Source: Mycobacterium sp. 1164966.3 (lineage in GTDB: Bacteria; Actinomycetota; Actinomycetes; Mycobacteriales; Mycobacteriaceae). Taken from it: a stretch of DNA of 64,000 bases. Location: contig NZ_LZSG01000044.1 of the NCBI RefSeq assembly GCF_001665395.1, positions 124,001 to 188,000 of the forward strand, written 5' to 3'. Below the pieces are notes generated by a model, which was given only the letters and a program-made list of their open reading frames with translations, was not told where the DNA came from and did no database searches. This document shows positions 33,566-42,237 of this stretch, piece after piece; the stretch's first letter is position 1; each line of letters begins with the position of its first letter. The position numbers were made by a program, and so were the translations under genes.

Positions 33566-34021
33566 ATGACGGCTGCTGATCTGTCCCACCGCTTCGAAGG
33601 CGAGTCGGTCGGCCGGGCCCTCGAGTTGGTCGGGGAACGCTGGACCCTGCTCATCCTGCGCGAGGCGTTCTTCGGCGTGCAACGCTTCGGGCAACTCGCC
33701 CGCAACCTCAACATCCCCCGTCCCACCCTCTCGTCGCGGCTGCGCATGCTCGTGGACGTCGGTTTGCTTGACCGGGTGCCTTATTCGCGGGATCCAGAGC
33801 GTCACGAGTACCGGCTCACCGAGGCCGGCCACGACCTTTTCGCGGCGATCGTCGTCCTCATGCGGTGGGGAGACGAGCACCTGCCGCTCCCCGACGGGCC
33901 GCCGATCGTGCTGCGCCATCAGAGCTGCGGTGAAGTCGCCGATCCGCGCCTGATCTGCGCGCACTGCGGCGAGGAGATCACCGCGCGCAATGTGACACCG
34001 GAAGCCGGACCGGGCTACTGA
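33566..34021 (+). CDS. HxlR-family winged-helix regulator
   Basis: A 151-residue MarR/HxlR-type regulator. The winged helix is evident in SVGRALELVGERWTLLILREAFFG, then RFGQLARNLNIPRPTLSSRLRMLVDVGLL and the wing RDPERHEYRLTEAG. The C-terminus carries two Cys pairs (SCGEV; CAHCGEE), which could bind a metal or sense redox state. It is divergent from the ACAD-LLM-MDR unit and is the obvious candidate regulator, through the GGTTCA palindromes. Confidence 0.9.
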   Translation: MTAADLSHRFEGESVGRALELVGERWTLLILREAFFGVQRFGQLARNLNIPRPTLSSRLRMLVDVGLLDRVPYSRDPERHEYRLTEAGHDLFAAIVVLMRWGDEHLPLPDGPPIVLRHQSCGEVADPRLICAHCGEEITARNVTPEAGPGY

Positions 34022-34055
34022 CGCGGTTCAGCCGCGGGGCTATGCGGTTCGCTGC

Positions 34056-34508
34056 TCAATCTTCGGTTTCGACGACCAGCACCTCGGCTTTGGCGCGACG
34101 AGAAACAGCCCTCGAAACCGAACCCAGGATCCGTCCGGCGATCGAGTTGGCGCCGACATTTCCGACCACAAGCAAATCAGCCTTAGCGTCCTCGACCAAC
34201 TGCACCAGCGCGTCCACCGGAGCGCCTTCTACGGCACGCTCCTCGACGTCGGTGGCACCGGCGTCACGCGCCCTGCATGCGGCTTCGCGAAGCATTTCGT
34301 AGACGGGCGCGTTGCCTTCGGTCCGATATTCCTCTTTGCCGGGCTGATCAGGATCAGGTCCGGCAGGATCGTGATCGGTATCGAGAAACGCTGAGGCGAC
34401 AATGAGCTTTGCCCCCGAGTCCCCAGCGATCGCCGCAGCGCGGTCAACCGCGCGAAACGACGTCTCCGATCCGTCGGTACCGACCACCACAACCTTGTAT
34501 TTGCTCAT
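34056..34508 (-). CDS. Universal stress protein (UspA family)
   Basis: A 150-residue single-domain USP. VVVVGTDGSETSFRAVDRA opens the fold, and the ATP-binding signature G-2x-G-9x-G-S appears as VGNVGANSIAGRILGSVS near residues 114-130, so an ATP-binding member is expected. The helix-rich middle has an acidic DTDHDPAGPD insert. No DosR-type box is visible upstream, so control by the hypoxia regulator is not supported by the sequence. Confidence 0.93.
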   Translation of the reverse strand: MSKYKVVVVGTDGSETSFRAVDRAAAIAGDSGAKLIVASAFLDTDHDPAGPDPDQPGKEEYRTEGNAPVYEMLREAACRARDAGATDVEERAVEGAPVDALVQLVEDAKADLLVVGNVGANSIAGRILGSVSRAVSRRAKAEVLVVETED

Positions 34509-34593
34509 TGAATCCTCCCGAAATTTCGACGATTGACTAGCCGCAAGCAGGCCAAACCAAACCAGCCCGCTCCTATCACCTGATCGGAGGTCT

Positions 34594-34615
34594 AACCCTC
34601 ATCGCATTAAGGGTT
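34594..34615. terminator. Hairpin AACCCT/AGGGTT
   Basis: AACCCT and AGGGTT form a 6-bp inverted repeat around 10 bases, 39 bp past the end of the minus-strand gene at 34655. It could end that operon, or act at the promoter of the stress-protein gene 85 bp further on. Confidence 0.35.
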
Positions 34616-34654
34616 GTCGCACATGGCATTACATGGTCCACCGCGACAAGACGG

Positions 34655-34963
34655 TCAGTCCGGAATCACCCAGTCCGACCAACGGTTAGCGGGGTTGACC
34701 CGGTACGCACCGGGAAAGACCCGGGCCATCAGGGCAGGCATCGCTTCGGTCCCCGGCAGCGTTCCCTGCCTTTTCCATACCTCGGGGTCTTGGCACGACA
34801 ACTCGAAGGTCAGTTGTACCGGTATCGATCCCGGGAGAGCCTCCCCGCAGGCCTGGGTCGCGGTAACGGTGTGATCGGCATGAACGATTGGCGCAAGCAC
34901 CACGGCCGTGCTCGAAACGGCAACTCCGGCAAATGTTTTCACCGTCCAAGAGAAAAGCGTCAC
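34655..34963 (-). CDS. Small secreted hypothetical protein
   Basis: A 102-residue protein starting at GTG 34963. The N-terminal 28 residues look like a signal peptide (FSWTVK, then a hydrophobic stretch to APIVHA). The mature part has two cysteines (QACGEA, LSCQDP) and ends RWSDWVIPD. The GTG overlaps the stop of the DUF2236 gene by four bases (GTGA), so it is translationally coupled to it. Much longer in-frame starts exist upstream but lie inside that gene and are unlikely. I do not recognise the family. Confidence 0.65.
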   Translation of the reverse strand: MTLFSWTVKTFAGVAVSSTAVVLAPIVHADHTVTATQACGEALPGSIPVQLTFELSCQDPEVWKRQGTLPGTEAMPALMARVFPGAYRVNPANRWSDWVIPD

Positions 34964-36183
34964 GCGACCCTGTCCATGTGCGCCGCCGAGTCGCCGATCG
35001 TCGCGTTGCCGTCGCCAATGATGGTGTGCAGCAGCGCTTTCTGCTCGCGTTGTCCGCGGGCCGCCGCGCGGTCCATACCGCCGGGCATGGCCAGGGCCGC
35101 GAAACTGCGGGTCACGTTGACCGGGATCCGCAACAGCGGATACCAAGGCGGCACGTACGCCGGCAGGCCCAGCGCGCGCATCGCCCGCGGCCCGAGGAAA
35201 CCGCTGGTCACCGACAGATGCTGGGCCCGTGCCAGGCGCCGGCGCAGGCCGGGCATGCTGCGGTAATGCCAGACCAAAGGGTCGTCGGCCATGGGCACGG
35301 CCAGCTGCTTGGTGGACTCGTCGGGACGGGCGAGTGCGGTGGAGGTGTGATAGAGCACGCGCATCCCGTCGCGGAAGGTGCGCGGCAGCCATTCGTCCTG
35401 CACGCCGATCAGCCAGCCGACGTAGCGGGTCAGGTGCGCAATCGCGTCCAAATCGCCCGGCGTGGGGACGATTCCCATCCCGATCGCGCCGACGGGTGGT
35501 GCGATGAGTGCGCCCACCAGCGTTGCCGCCATGTCGGTTTGATTGACCGGCAGGCCCCATTCGTCGGCGCGCCAGTCGGGCATCGCCGCTACATGCCGGC
35601 GCACCAGCGCATGGATCAGCCGGACCCGCAGGGTCGAGCGGTAACCGATGGCCAACGGTTGCAGGCCGCCGTCGGAGATGACGTCCATCGCCCACTGCAT
35701 GGTCTCCGCGAACCGCTTGTTGGAGCCCTTCTCCAGCGCACCGGTCCGCAACAGCGTCTTGTTGAATCCGGAAAATTGGTAGCCGCCGAGCAGTGACACG
35801 TCACGCGCGACGTACATGCCGTCGGCGCCACCTCTGCGCAGCGCCCGTTCTCCTCTGCGTAGCTTGCGCGCGTCCACCCAATCCGGAAGCGACTCCACCC
35901 CAACAAAAAAGTCGCGCAACGGGTCCGGCGCATCTGGCACATTCGCGATGCCCTGGGCAAGCGCCCGGTCGAACAGCGGCCGCATCTGCTCCATCCCGGC
36001 AGACGCCATCCACCCGACGAGTCGGTCCATCGGCTCATCGCCGACGGTGAGCCGCTCGCCCAGCCTGCGCCACTGCTCCGGCGTGGGCTCACGCAGCCCT
36101 AACAGCCGCGCGAACAACCAGATGGCAGCCGGAACCGCCAAAGGCTTCGCGGGATGGCGAGCCGGAACTGGCAGGTTCATCAC
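34960..36183 (-). CDS. DUF2236 / Lcp-MpaB-type oxygenase family protein
   Basis: A 407-residue protein of the DUF2236 family, which includes the haem b rubber oxygenase Lcp and fungal MpaB. The core helices are seen in MYVARDVSLLGGYQFSG near residue 125, GYRSTLRVRLIHALVRRHV near 180 (conserved Arg-Thr plus a possible haem-ligand His), DWRADEWGLPVNQTDMAATL near 205, and LIGVQDEWLPRT near 260. No signal peptide is seen, unlike secreted Lcp, so a cytosolic oxidase is expected. ATG 36183 starts the unit with the small secreted protein; a TetR gene is divergent. Confidence 0.85.
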   Translation of the reverse strand: MMNLPVPARHPAKPLAVPAAIWLFARLLGLREPTPEQWRRLGERLTVGDEPMDRLVGWMASAGMEQMRPLFDRALAQGIANVPDAPDPLRDFFVGVESLPDWVDARKLRRGERALRRGGADGMYVARDVSLLGGYQFSGFNKTLLRTGALEKGSNKRFAETMQWAMDVISDGGLQPLAIGYRSTLRVRLIHALVRRHVAAMPDWRADEWGLPVNQTDMAATLVGALIAPPVGAIGMGIVPTPGDLDAIAHLTRYVGWLIGVQDEWLPRTFRDGMRVLYHTSTALARPDESTKQLAVPMADDPLVWHYRSMPGLRRRLARAQHLSVTSGFLGPRAMRALGLPAYVPPWYPLLRIPVNVTRSFAALAMPGGMDRAAARGQREQKALLHTIIGDGNATIGDSAAHMDRVA

Positions 36184-36201
36184 CGCTCCTTGAGCCTCAC
36201 G

Positions 36202-36225
36202 TTTGGATAACGCTCGTGTTCCAAA
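36202..36225. promoter_or_regulatory. Candidate TetR operator (24-bp inverted repeat)
   Basis: TTTGGA and TCCAAA stand 12 bases apart, with inner symmetric AC...GT. The repeat is in the 69-bp gap between the divergent DUF2236 and tetR genes, 18 bases before the former. Confidence 0.65.
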
Positions 36226-36252
36226 GGTAGGTGCCGGGTAGGGTTGCTGTCA

Positions 36253-36888
36253 ATGAAACGCGCGGAAGTGGTGCGGGACTACGGCGGCATCAGCGCGGCC
36301 GACCGGCGAGCCGAACGCCGCCGCAAGCTGCTCGCCGCCGGGCGGCAGATCTGGGGGGAATCCGGAATCACCGAGGTGACCGTCCGCGGCGTGTGCAACG
36401 CGGCCGGACTGATCCCTCGGTACTTCTACGAGCAGTTTCCGAACCGGGACGCGCTGCTGTTCGCCGTCTCCGACGACGTTCGCGATGAACTGCTCGACAC
36501 AATGGTGGGCGCCGCGATGCGTGACTCCGGCAGCCTCCGGGACAAACTCCGTTCGGCGCTGACAGCGTTCCTGGACATCATCGCCGCCGACCCCCACGTC
36601 CATCGCATCGCCACCGGCGACGTGAGCAGCGTTGCGGGTCTGGCGCAGCACCGCACGCACATCCTGGACATGATCACCGACCTGGTCATCCAGTACAGCC
36701 CTGATGTCCTGCCAGATTTCACAGCGAGTCCGGCCGACTTGCGGCGCGGGGCGGTGTTCATGGTCGGTGGGGTGAACCAGATCATCGAGGCCTGGCTCGA
36801 GGATCCTCAGGAAACCACTCATGAGCTGGCCGCCATATGCGCTGACCTGTGCGTCGCCGTGGTGCGCGGGGTCAGGCGTTCGAGCTAG
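36253..36888 (+). CDS. TetR-family regulator (DUF2236-linked)
   Basis: A 211-residue TetR-type regulator. The helix-turn-helix reads RRKLLAAGRQIWGESGITEVTVRGVCN then GLIPRYFYEQFPNRDALLFAV, ending near residue 78. The C-terminal ligand domain is helical, with AVFMVGGVNQIIEAWLEDP. ATG 36253 is preferred over the TTG three codons upstream. It is divergent from the DUF2236 oxygenase, and such TetR/DUF2236 pairs are common in mycobacteria. Confidence 0.9.
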   Translation: MKRAEVVRDYGGISAADRRAERRRKLLAAGRQIWGESGITEVTVRGVCNAAGLIPRYFYEQFPNRDALLFAVSDDVRDELLDTMVGAAMRDSGSLRDKLRSALTAFLDIIAADPHVHRIATGDVSSVAGLAQHRTHILDMITDLVIQYSPDVLPDFTASPADLRRGAVFMVGGVNQIIEAWLEDPQETTHELAAICADLCVAVVRGVRRSS

Positions 36889-36916
36889 CCAGCGCGCCGC
36901 TTCGAGGCAGTCGCAG

Positions 36917-38374
36917 TCATCGCCGCAGTCCGGCGATGAGCCGCTGCATGCTTCGGGTCAGCGACGGCGGAACGTGGTCTGGATCCATCAGGTCGTTCTC
37001 CGCGAGCGGGCTCGCCTCGTCGGACACCGTGCGTTCGGTAACCGGCCGCAACGTCCTGCCCTGGCCGCGTAACGACTCGACGGTCTTCAGGAATGACCCG
37101 CATTCGGCCATCGTCCTCTCGAACTCGCCGACGGACACTCCGAGGTGTTCCGACACCAATCGATTACGCGTCGATGTGACCTGCCGGCGGACGTCATCGT
37201 GTTGTGACACATCCGGATTCGCCTCGATGGCGAGATCGCACTCGCTGTCGAATCCCATCGATCGGTTGTTCAGGTTCGACGACCCCACGCGCAACAGGCG
37301 GTCGTCGACCACCAGCACCTTCGAATGAATATAGATCGGCGTACCGCCGTCGGTCGCGGGCCAGTAGACGCCCAGTCGACTGTGATCGTCTGCGTCCCAT
37401 AGCACTTGAATGAGCCGGTGGCGTGCACCGTCCATCGTTCCCCGCTCGAGGGCATTGTTGCCTTTGCGAGGAACGACGATGACGATCTCCGGCCCCTGGT
37501 CTTCACTGAGTCGCGCCGCGAGCGCATCGACGATGCGCCGGGCTGCCAAATACTGGTTCTCCAGGTAGATGGTGTGCCGGGCCGCCGCTATGGCCGCCAG
37601 GTTCAGCGCCTCGACCTCCCGAACCTCCTTGCGCCCAGGCAGTTTTGGCAAAGTTCGCGCGATTCCGACATCGACGGCATGCAGTGTCGGCTGCAGTCCG
37701 CTGGGCCACGCGACGTGCTTGGCCTCAACCGCCCGCAGCGATCCGTCGGTCGCGGACCGCCAGCGGGCTCGGGCTTGGTCACCCAGCGCCCGCGCGGCGG
37801 CACCGTCGACGGCCACCGCGACGTCATGGCGAGGGCCGTAGCTACGCCCTAACGCCCGGCGATGCCGGCTGCGCTGCTCATGCGCAGGGGTGTCCCACCG
37901 GCCGATGGTGATGTCGATGCCACCGCAGAACGCCACCGCATCGTCGACGACCACGATTTTCTGGTGATGAACGGCACCGGTCGGACGCTTGCCGTCGACA
38001 GCGAAATGCATTCGCTTGCTGGTGATTTGATTGACCAGCGAAACCGGCGTGAGCCCATACCAGATGCCGTCGAAGGCGGGCAGCAGGCGCAGATTGGACT
38101 TGAGCAGGTAGATCTTGAGATCCGGCCGTTTCCACACCATCCAATAGAGGAAGGCACCCAACTGGTTGGGTCCGGGCAGCGTCTTGGCGCCTCGTTCGAA
38201 TGTCGTCCTGGCATCCAAATCCCAACCGATCAGCATGATTCGGTGCCGAGCGCGCAGCATCGCCGCCTTGACGTGCTTGAAGTAGTCGGCGGCATCGATG
38301 ATGCAGGCGAACTGGTCGGCACGCTCTATGCGCCAGCATGTCTGACCGGGAGTCAGCAATCGATCGTCGGGCAC
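36917..38374 (-). CDS. Phospholipase D / cardiolipin synthase-like protein
   Basis: A 485-residue PLD-superfamily enzyme with both HKD motifs: HHQKIVVVDDAVAFCGG near residue 137 and HSKVLVVDDRLLRVGSSN near 350. RHRIMLIGWDLDA near 43 is typical of the catalytic lobe. It presumably cleaves or transfers phosphatidyl groups. No signal peptide or transmembrane helix is apparent, unlike bacterial cardiolipin synthases with N-terminal helices. The start is GTG 38374. It lies downstream of the large unknown gene on the same strand, 105 bp apart. Confidence 0.9.
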   Translation of the reverse strand: MPDDRLLTPGQTCWRIERADQFACIIDAADYFKHVKAAMLRARHRIMLIGWDLDARTTFERGAKTLPGPNQLGAFLYWMVWKRPDLKIYLLKSNLRLLPAFDGIWYGLTPVSLVNQITSKRMHFAVDGKRPTGAVHHQKIVVVDDAVAFCGGIDITIGRWDTPAHEQRSRHRRALGRSYGPRHDVAVAVDGAAARALGDQARARWRSATDGSLRAVEAKHVAWPSGLQPTLHAVDVGIARTLPKLPGRKEVREVEALNLAAIAAARHTIYLENQYLAARRIVDALAARLSEDQGPEIVIVVPRKGNNALERGTMDGARHRLIQVLWDADDHSRLGVYWPATDGGTPIYIHSKVLVVDDRLLRVGSSNLNNRSMGFDSECDLAIEANPDVSQHDDVRRQVTSTRNRLVSEHLGVSVGEFERTMAECGSFLKTVESLRGQGRTLRPVTERTVSDEASPLAENDLMDPDHVPPSLTRSMQRLIAGLRR

Positions 38375-38479
38375 TCGGGATCTCTCAACTGACTGTTGGA
38401 CGCGGACACAGCCCAGTTTCCAACAGATTCCGGCTCATCGCCAAATCGATCGCGCAAAGCCGGCCCCACGGGTGAGGTC

Positions 38480-40657
38480 TCACTGCTTTTCGTCTGCGGC
38501 TTCGAGCTCCGATCCTGGCCTGACCGAGCACTGCGGAAGCCGATGCAATTCATCGGGGCCCCCACCGTCCACCCGAAGCTGGCGTCGACCGTCCTCGGTG
38601 GTGGCGACACCGATGGGCGACTGTTCCCCGCCGGCGCCGTCGGAATCGAGGAAAAGCTGCAATTCTCCGGAATCCACGTACAGGACGGCGTCATCGCTGG
38701 ACAGCTTCCAGGGCTGACCATCGGTCGGCCACCGGCCACCGACGAGCCGAATGTCGTTGCGGGCCTTGTCTTCCTGATCGTCGTCGTCCTCCTGAACCGT
38801 GGCGCAACTGACCCACAGTTTGCCGGGCACCGGGCGGAAGTACACCGCCAGGCGCTGCCGGTTGAGGTTCACGTCAACCGGTATTCCGATCGGGGGGAGC
38901 AAGGTGCCCTCGGGACGGTCGTTGAGCGATTTCTTGACTTGACGGGATCCGATGCCGGTGCCGAACCAGTCGATCGTGAGCACGGTGGTGAGGTATTGCG
39001 CGATCGCCAGCGTCAGCAGTCCACCCGCGCCGGCCGCGCCCACGCCCGCTGCCCCCACCGCCCAGGTGACCGGCAGCGCGAGCAGGCCGATCACTGCGGC
39101 GGCTCCGGCGGCGGTGGCGGCCTTGCCTGCCAGCGAAAGGTTGAAGTCCGCATTCACTTCCGGCTCTTCGGGATTCTGCGCCGGTCGCACCCCGACGGTC
39201 CGGGGCAGCTCGTCGAATCGCTCGCTGACCCGCTTGACCTCTGCCTCGTAGTCCTGGTGGCTGAGCTCACCGGCGCGCTTCTTCTCGGAAGCCTCGCGCA
39301 TTTCCTGCTCGAGACTCTCCATGGTTCCGTTGGATCGCTGGGTCTCCTCCCCCTTCGGGTCACGCGGTATGTCGTCGAGGCCCATCTCGTAGGTGACCTT
39401 GAAGTTCGCTTTGAAGTCGTAGAGCTTGGTTTCGGCGCTCACCGTGCCGTCGATGACCAACCGGCCGTCCTCGGTCCGGGGCACGATATCGGCGTCCAGA
39501 GCGTCCAGGCTGCGGTCTTGTCCGCCGATGCTGATAGTTTTCGGACCCATCAGCAGGCACGCCGCTTCGGCGTCGAAGTCGCTTTCGTCCAGACCGAAGC
39601 TGTTCATCACGGTGCCCCGGACCTGCCGCAGGATGCTCCACCCGGTGACGGCCAATCCGGCTTTCTCCCTGGGGTTTTCGGCCAAGATCGATGCCGGCAG
39701 GTCCTCGCCTGCCGGAAGTTCGCGCAGCGTCTGCAGCTGGACCACCATGGATTCGTTGATGGCGTTCTCGGACGACGCGCCGACATAGAAGCGCTGCACG
39801 ACGGCGTCAAGAGCCTTGAACGTGCTGTCGTCCTGCGCGTCGGGGTCGATGTCCAGCGGTGCGGGCAGGAGATTGGTGATACCGTCCTCGCCCATGTCCG
39901 CGAGCTTGGGGCGCACCGCATCGGCGATCTGGGCGGCCAGCGAGTCGAGCACCTTGTCTCTGGCCTCGTCATCCGACAGACCGGGATGCTGCAGCTTTTC
40001 CAGGTTCACCATCAGCTCCCCCGCGATGCTGTGGGTTATCCAATACGCCTCGGCATAGTCGAGTTCCCAGGTGATTCGCGGGTCTTGTCCGGTGAAGGCG
40101 GTCTCGCCAGCGGAACGTCGCTCGATGTGCGGACCGAACAGGCGCGGGGCGTAGTCGTCGCGCAGTGAGGTGGCCAGCAGGATAGGAGCATCTTGCACGC
40201 CGAAGTTCAGGGCGATCGTCTGCTTACCCGGCTCTGTGTGGTGTGGCTCGAGCTGATCGTGAATCGTCAGCCGGCCGAAAAGCGGAATCTCGTTGTACGG
40301 GATGTCGCGTGCTTCCCCGGCGCGCGGACCGTCCGGAATGGTGATCGTCGCCGGTGGCAGCTCGACCAACGGGATACAGGTAACCGAGTCGATGACGATT
40401 TTCGAGTTGAAGATCACCAGATCGATCGCGAAATGCCGTAACGGATCACGGGTTTCGCCATCGGATTCCTCTTGCCACAGCCGCTGATGCGAATCGAGGA
40501 TGAACCAGACCCGGTCCACGGTGAGATCGAGTGTGGCCGTCGCCGAGTACCCGGTGCCGTCGACGGATTCCGTGTAGCTGTCGCCGCTGAACATGTCGGC
40601 CGTCTGATCCTGGACTCGTTCACGATGAATTTCGATGATCGTGTCGGGTCGTTGCAT
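38480..40657 (-). CDS. Large protein of unknown function with a two-helix membrane segment
   Basis: A 725-residue protein I do not recognise. The first 400 residues look beta-rich and soluble (TATLDLTVDRVWFILDSHQR, DPLRHFAIDLVIFNSKIVIDSV, ITWELDYAEAYWITHSI). A charged helical, possibly coiled-coil segment follows (MESLEQEMREASEKKRAGELS... EVKRVSERF). Then come a glycine/alanine hydrophobic region near residues 525-575 that could be one or two membrane helices, and a beta-rich C-terminal domain with an acidic QEDDDDQED stretch. No signal peptide is present. ATG 40657 is preceded by GGAG. Its neighbours are a PLD protein downstream and an LLM enzyme upstream, both on the same strand. Confidence 0.8.
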   Translation of the reverse strand: MQRPDTIIEIHRERVQDQTADMFSGDSYTESVDGTGYSATATLDLTVDRVWFILDSHQRLWQEESDGETRDPLRHFAIDLVIFNSKIVIDSVTCIPLVELPPATITIPDGPRAGEARDIPYNEIPLFGRLTIHDQLEPHHTEPGKQTIALNFGVQDAPILLATSLRDDYAPRLFGPHIERRSAGETAFTGQDPRITWELDYAEAYWITHSIAGELMVNLEKLQHPGLSDDEARDKVLDSLAAQIADAVRPKLADMGEDGITNLLPAPLDIDPDAQDDSTFKALDAVVQRFYVGASSENAINESMVVQLQTLRELPAGEDLPASILAENPREKAGLAVTGWSILRQVRGTVMNSFGLDESDFDAEAACLLMGPKTISIGGQDRSLDALDADIVPRTEDGRLVIDGTVSAETKLYDFKANFKVTYEMGLDDIPRDPKGEETQRSNGTMESLEQEMREASEKKRAGELSHQDYEAEVKRVSERFDELPRTVGVRPAQNPEEPEVNADFNLSLAGKAATAAGAAAVIGLLALPVTWAVGAAGVGAAGAGGLLTLAIAQYLTTVLTIDWFGTGIGSRQVKKSLNDRPEGTLLPPIGIPVDVNLNRQRLAVYFRPVPGKLWVSCATVQEDDDDQEDKARNDIRLVGGRWPTDGQPWKLSSDDAVLYVDSGELQLFLDSDGAGGEQSPIGVATTEDGRRQLRVDGGGPDELHRLPQCSVRPGSELEAADEKQ

Positions 40658-40745
40658 GGCGAACTCCAATGGCTGGGCGGCGCGCGATCGGCTTGCGAAC
40701 TCTGTACCCGCCAGGCGGCGTTTTGAGTCACCAGGATTCCGCTGC

Positions 40746-41627
40746 TTAGTTCTGGCGACCAACCAGCTCGGCGACAAAACGATCGATGAAGCCGTTTACC
40801 GGCGCCCTACCGAGCGGCCTGATGACGAACTTCGACAAGCCAGAGTCCAGATAGGCATCGAGTTGACGGTGCAACTGGTTCCACCCGGCAGCGACCAACT
40901 CGCCGGGATCGAGATCGGGACGACGCCGGCGGATCGCTGCCATCACCTCCGCCGGCAAGTCGCCGTCGGCGACGGCCAGAGAAATGCCGAAGTGATCGGC
41001 CTCGATTTGCCGCCCTGCCTCCGCCGAAGCCCGTCCGATCGCCTCCCGTCCCTTGCGGGCCTCGTTGGGCGTGAGAAAACTCCCCAACCAGCCGTCGGCC
41101 AGCGACCCGATCCGACGGAACGCCGGAGGCGACGAGCCGCCCAGCCAAATGTCCAGCGGAGGCGCGGGGCGCGGTGCGACCGCTGCGGCATTGACCGTGA
41201 AAAACCTGCCGCGATAGGTGACCGAGTCATCGACCAGGGCCGAGCGCAGTACCAGCAGCGATTCGTCGAACACCGCTGCCCGTTCGCCTTCAGGTACTGC
41301 GAACACCTCGCGCTCGGCCGGAATCGCGGAACGCAGACCGAAGACAGGAAGAACTCGCTTGGGTGCGAGTGCCGCGAGCGAGGCCAGCTGTTTGGCAACC
41401 AGCACCGGATGACGACCCGGCAACACCGCCACCGAAGTGCCCACCTTCAATCGATTGGACCGCGCCAATGCGTACGCCATCCCGACCATCGGATCCACCG
41501 CCGGGGAATAGACCAGCTCGGAGAACCACAGCGAGTCCACCCCGGCAGATTCCAAGTGGTCGACGATTTCGCCGAGTTGATCGGGCGCGGTGTCCGCACC
41601 CAGCCCGACGCCGAAGCGAATCTTCAC
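40746..41627 (-). CDS. LLM-class F420-dependent oxidoreductase
   Basis: A 293-residue luciferase-like protein beginning KIRFGVGLGADTAPDQLGEIVD. Also visible are VDSLWFSELVYSPAVDPMVGMAYALA, LKVGTSVAVLPGRHPVLVAKQLASL near residue 62, VLPVFGLR, and PPLDIWLGGSSPPAFRRIG near 165. The GTG at 41627 is supported by GGAGA and by the family N-terminus. It is the third such enzyme in the window and the closest to the MSMEG-type F420 reductases in layout. The TetR gene 67 bp upstream is on the same strand. Confidence 0.88.
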   Translation of the reverse strand: MKIRFGVGLGADTAPDQLGEIVDHLESAGVDSLWFSELVYSPAVDPMVGMAYALARSNRLKVGTSVAVLPGRHPVLVAKQLASLAALAPKRVLPVFGLRSAIPAEREVFAVPEGERAAVFDESLLVLRSALVDDSVTYRGRFFTVNAAAVAPRPAPPLDIWLGGSSPPAFRRIGSLADGWLGSFLTPNEARKGREAIGRASAEAGRQIEADHFGISLAVADGDLPAEVMAAIRRRRPDLDPGELVAAGWNQLHRQLDAYLDSGLSKFVIRPLGRAPVNGFIDRFVAELVGRQN

Positions 41628-41694
41628 CCGGGTCTCCCTCCGTTTAGCTGCAAAAGAGACCAACGCAACGGGCCCTCGATTTGTGTCCCACCAG

Positions 41695-42237
41695 TCAGCT
41701 GAGCCGGAGCAGCTCCACAAACGCCTGCGCTGCCGCGGTCACGCCGGCGTCGTCGTCGGTGGCCACCAGGTCGAGCAGCAGTCCGCGGGTGACACCCAGG
41801 CCCAGGCGCACCAACGCCGGGTCGCTGGTGCCGCCGGCCGCCTTGTCCACCTCGGCCAGCCAGGTGTCGACAGCGCCGGGCACCATGCGTGCAAAGGGCT
41901 CCTCGCCCTGCACGCCGCGGGAATAGCACTCGAAGAAGAGCCGCTCGAGCGGCCGTAGCTCAGGCCGGCACAGCATTTCCCACATTGCGGCGAAGCTGCC
42001 GGCCGGCTCGACGGGCAGATCGGACAGCACAGTCATTTGCCGTTGTTCGACCTCCTCCACGATTGCCAGCAGCAGTTCGTCGCGGGAGGCGAAGTGGTGC
42101 AGCAACATGCGATGGCTGGTGCCGACGGCAGCGGCGACTTCGCGCAGCGAACGGTCCCCTATGCCGGCCGCGGCGAGTTCTTCCACCAGCGCATCGAGCA
42201 GCTGCTGGCGTCGACTGAGGTCAGGAGTGCGGGCCAA
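41695..42237 (-). CDS. TetR-family regulator (SRPBCC-linked)
   Basis: A 180-residue TetR-type regulator. The helix-turn-helix reads RRQQLLDALVEELAAAGIGDRSLREVAAAVGTSHRMLLHHFASRDELLLAIV. The start is TTG at 42237, inside the end of the SRPBCC gene (17-base overlap), which suggests translational coupling. A perfect palindrome at the SRPBCC start is the likely target, giving autoregulation plus control of the divergent DUF2855 operon. Confidence 0.88.
   Translation of the reverse strand: MARTPDLSRRQQLLDALVEELAAAGIGDRSLREVAAAVGTSHRMLLHHFASRDELLLAIVEEVEQRQMTVLSDLPVEPAGSFAAMWEMLCRPELRPLERLFFECYSRGVQGEEPFARMVPGAVDTWLAEVDKAAGGTSDPALVRLGLGVTRGLLLDLVATDDDAGVTAAAQAFVELLRLS

Noticed and set aside
34509..34654. 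Possible DosR box upstream of the stress-protein gene
   Set aside because: No match to the GGGACT...AGTCCC-type palindrome is present.
38396..40168. 590-codon open frame on the plus strand
   Set aside because: It lies antisense to the 725-residue gene, has Arg/Val/Gly-rich composition typical of a GC-rich shadow, and has no family match or start signal.
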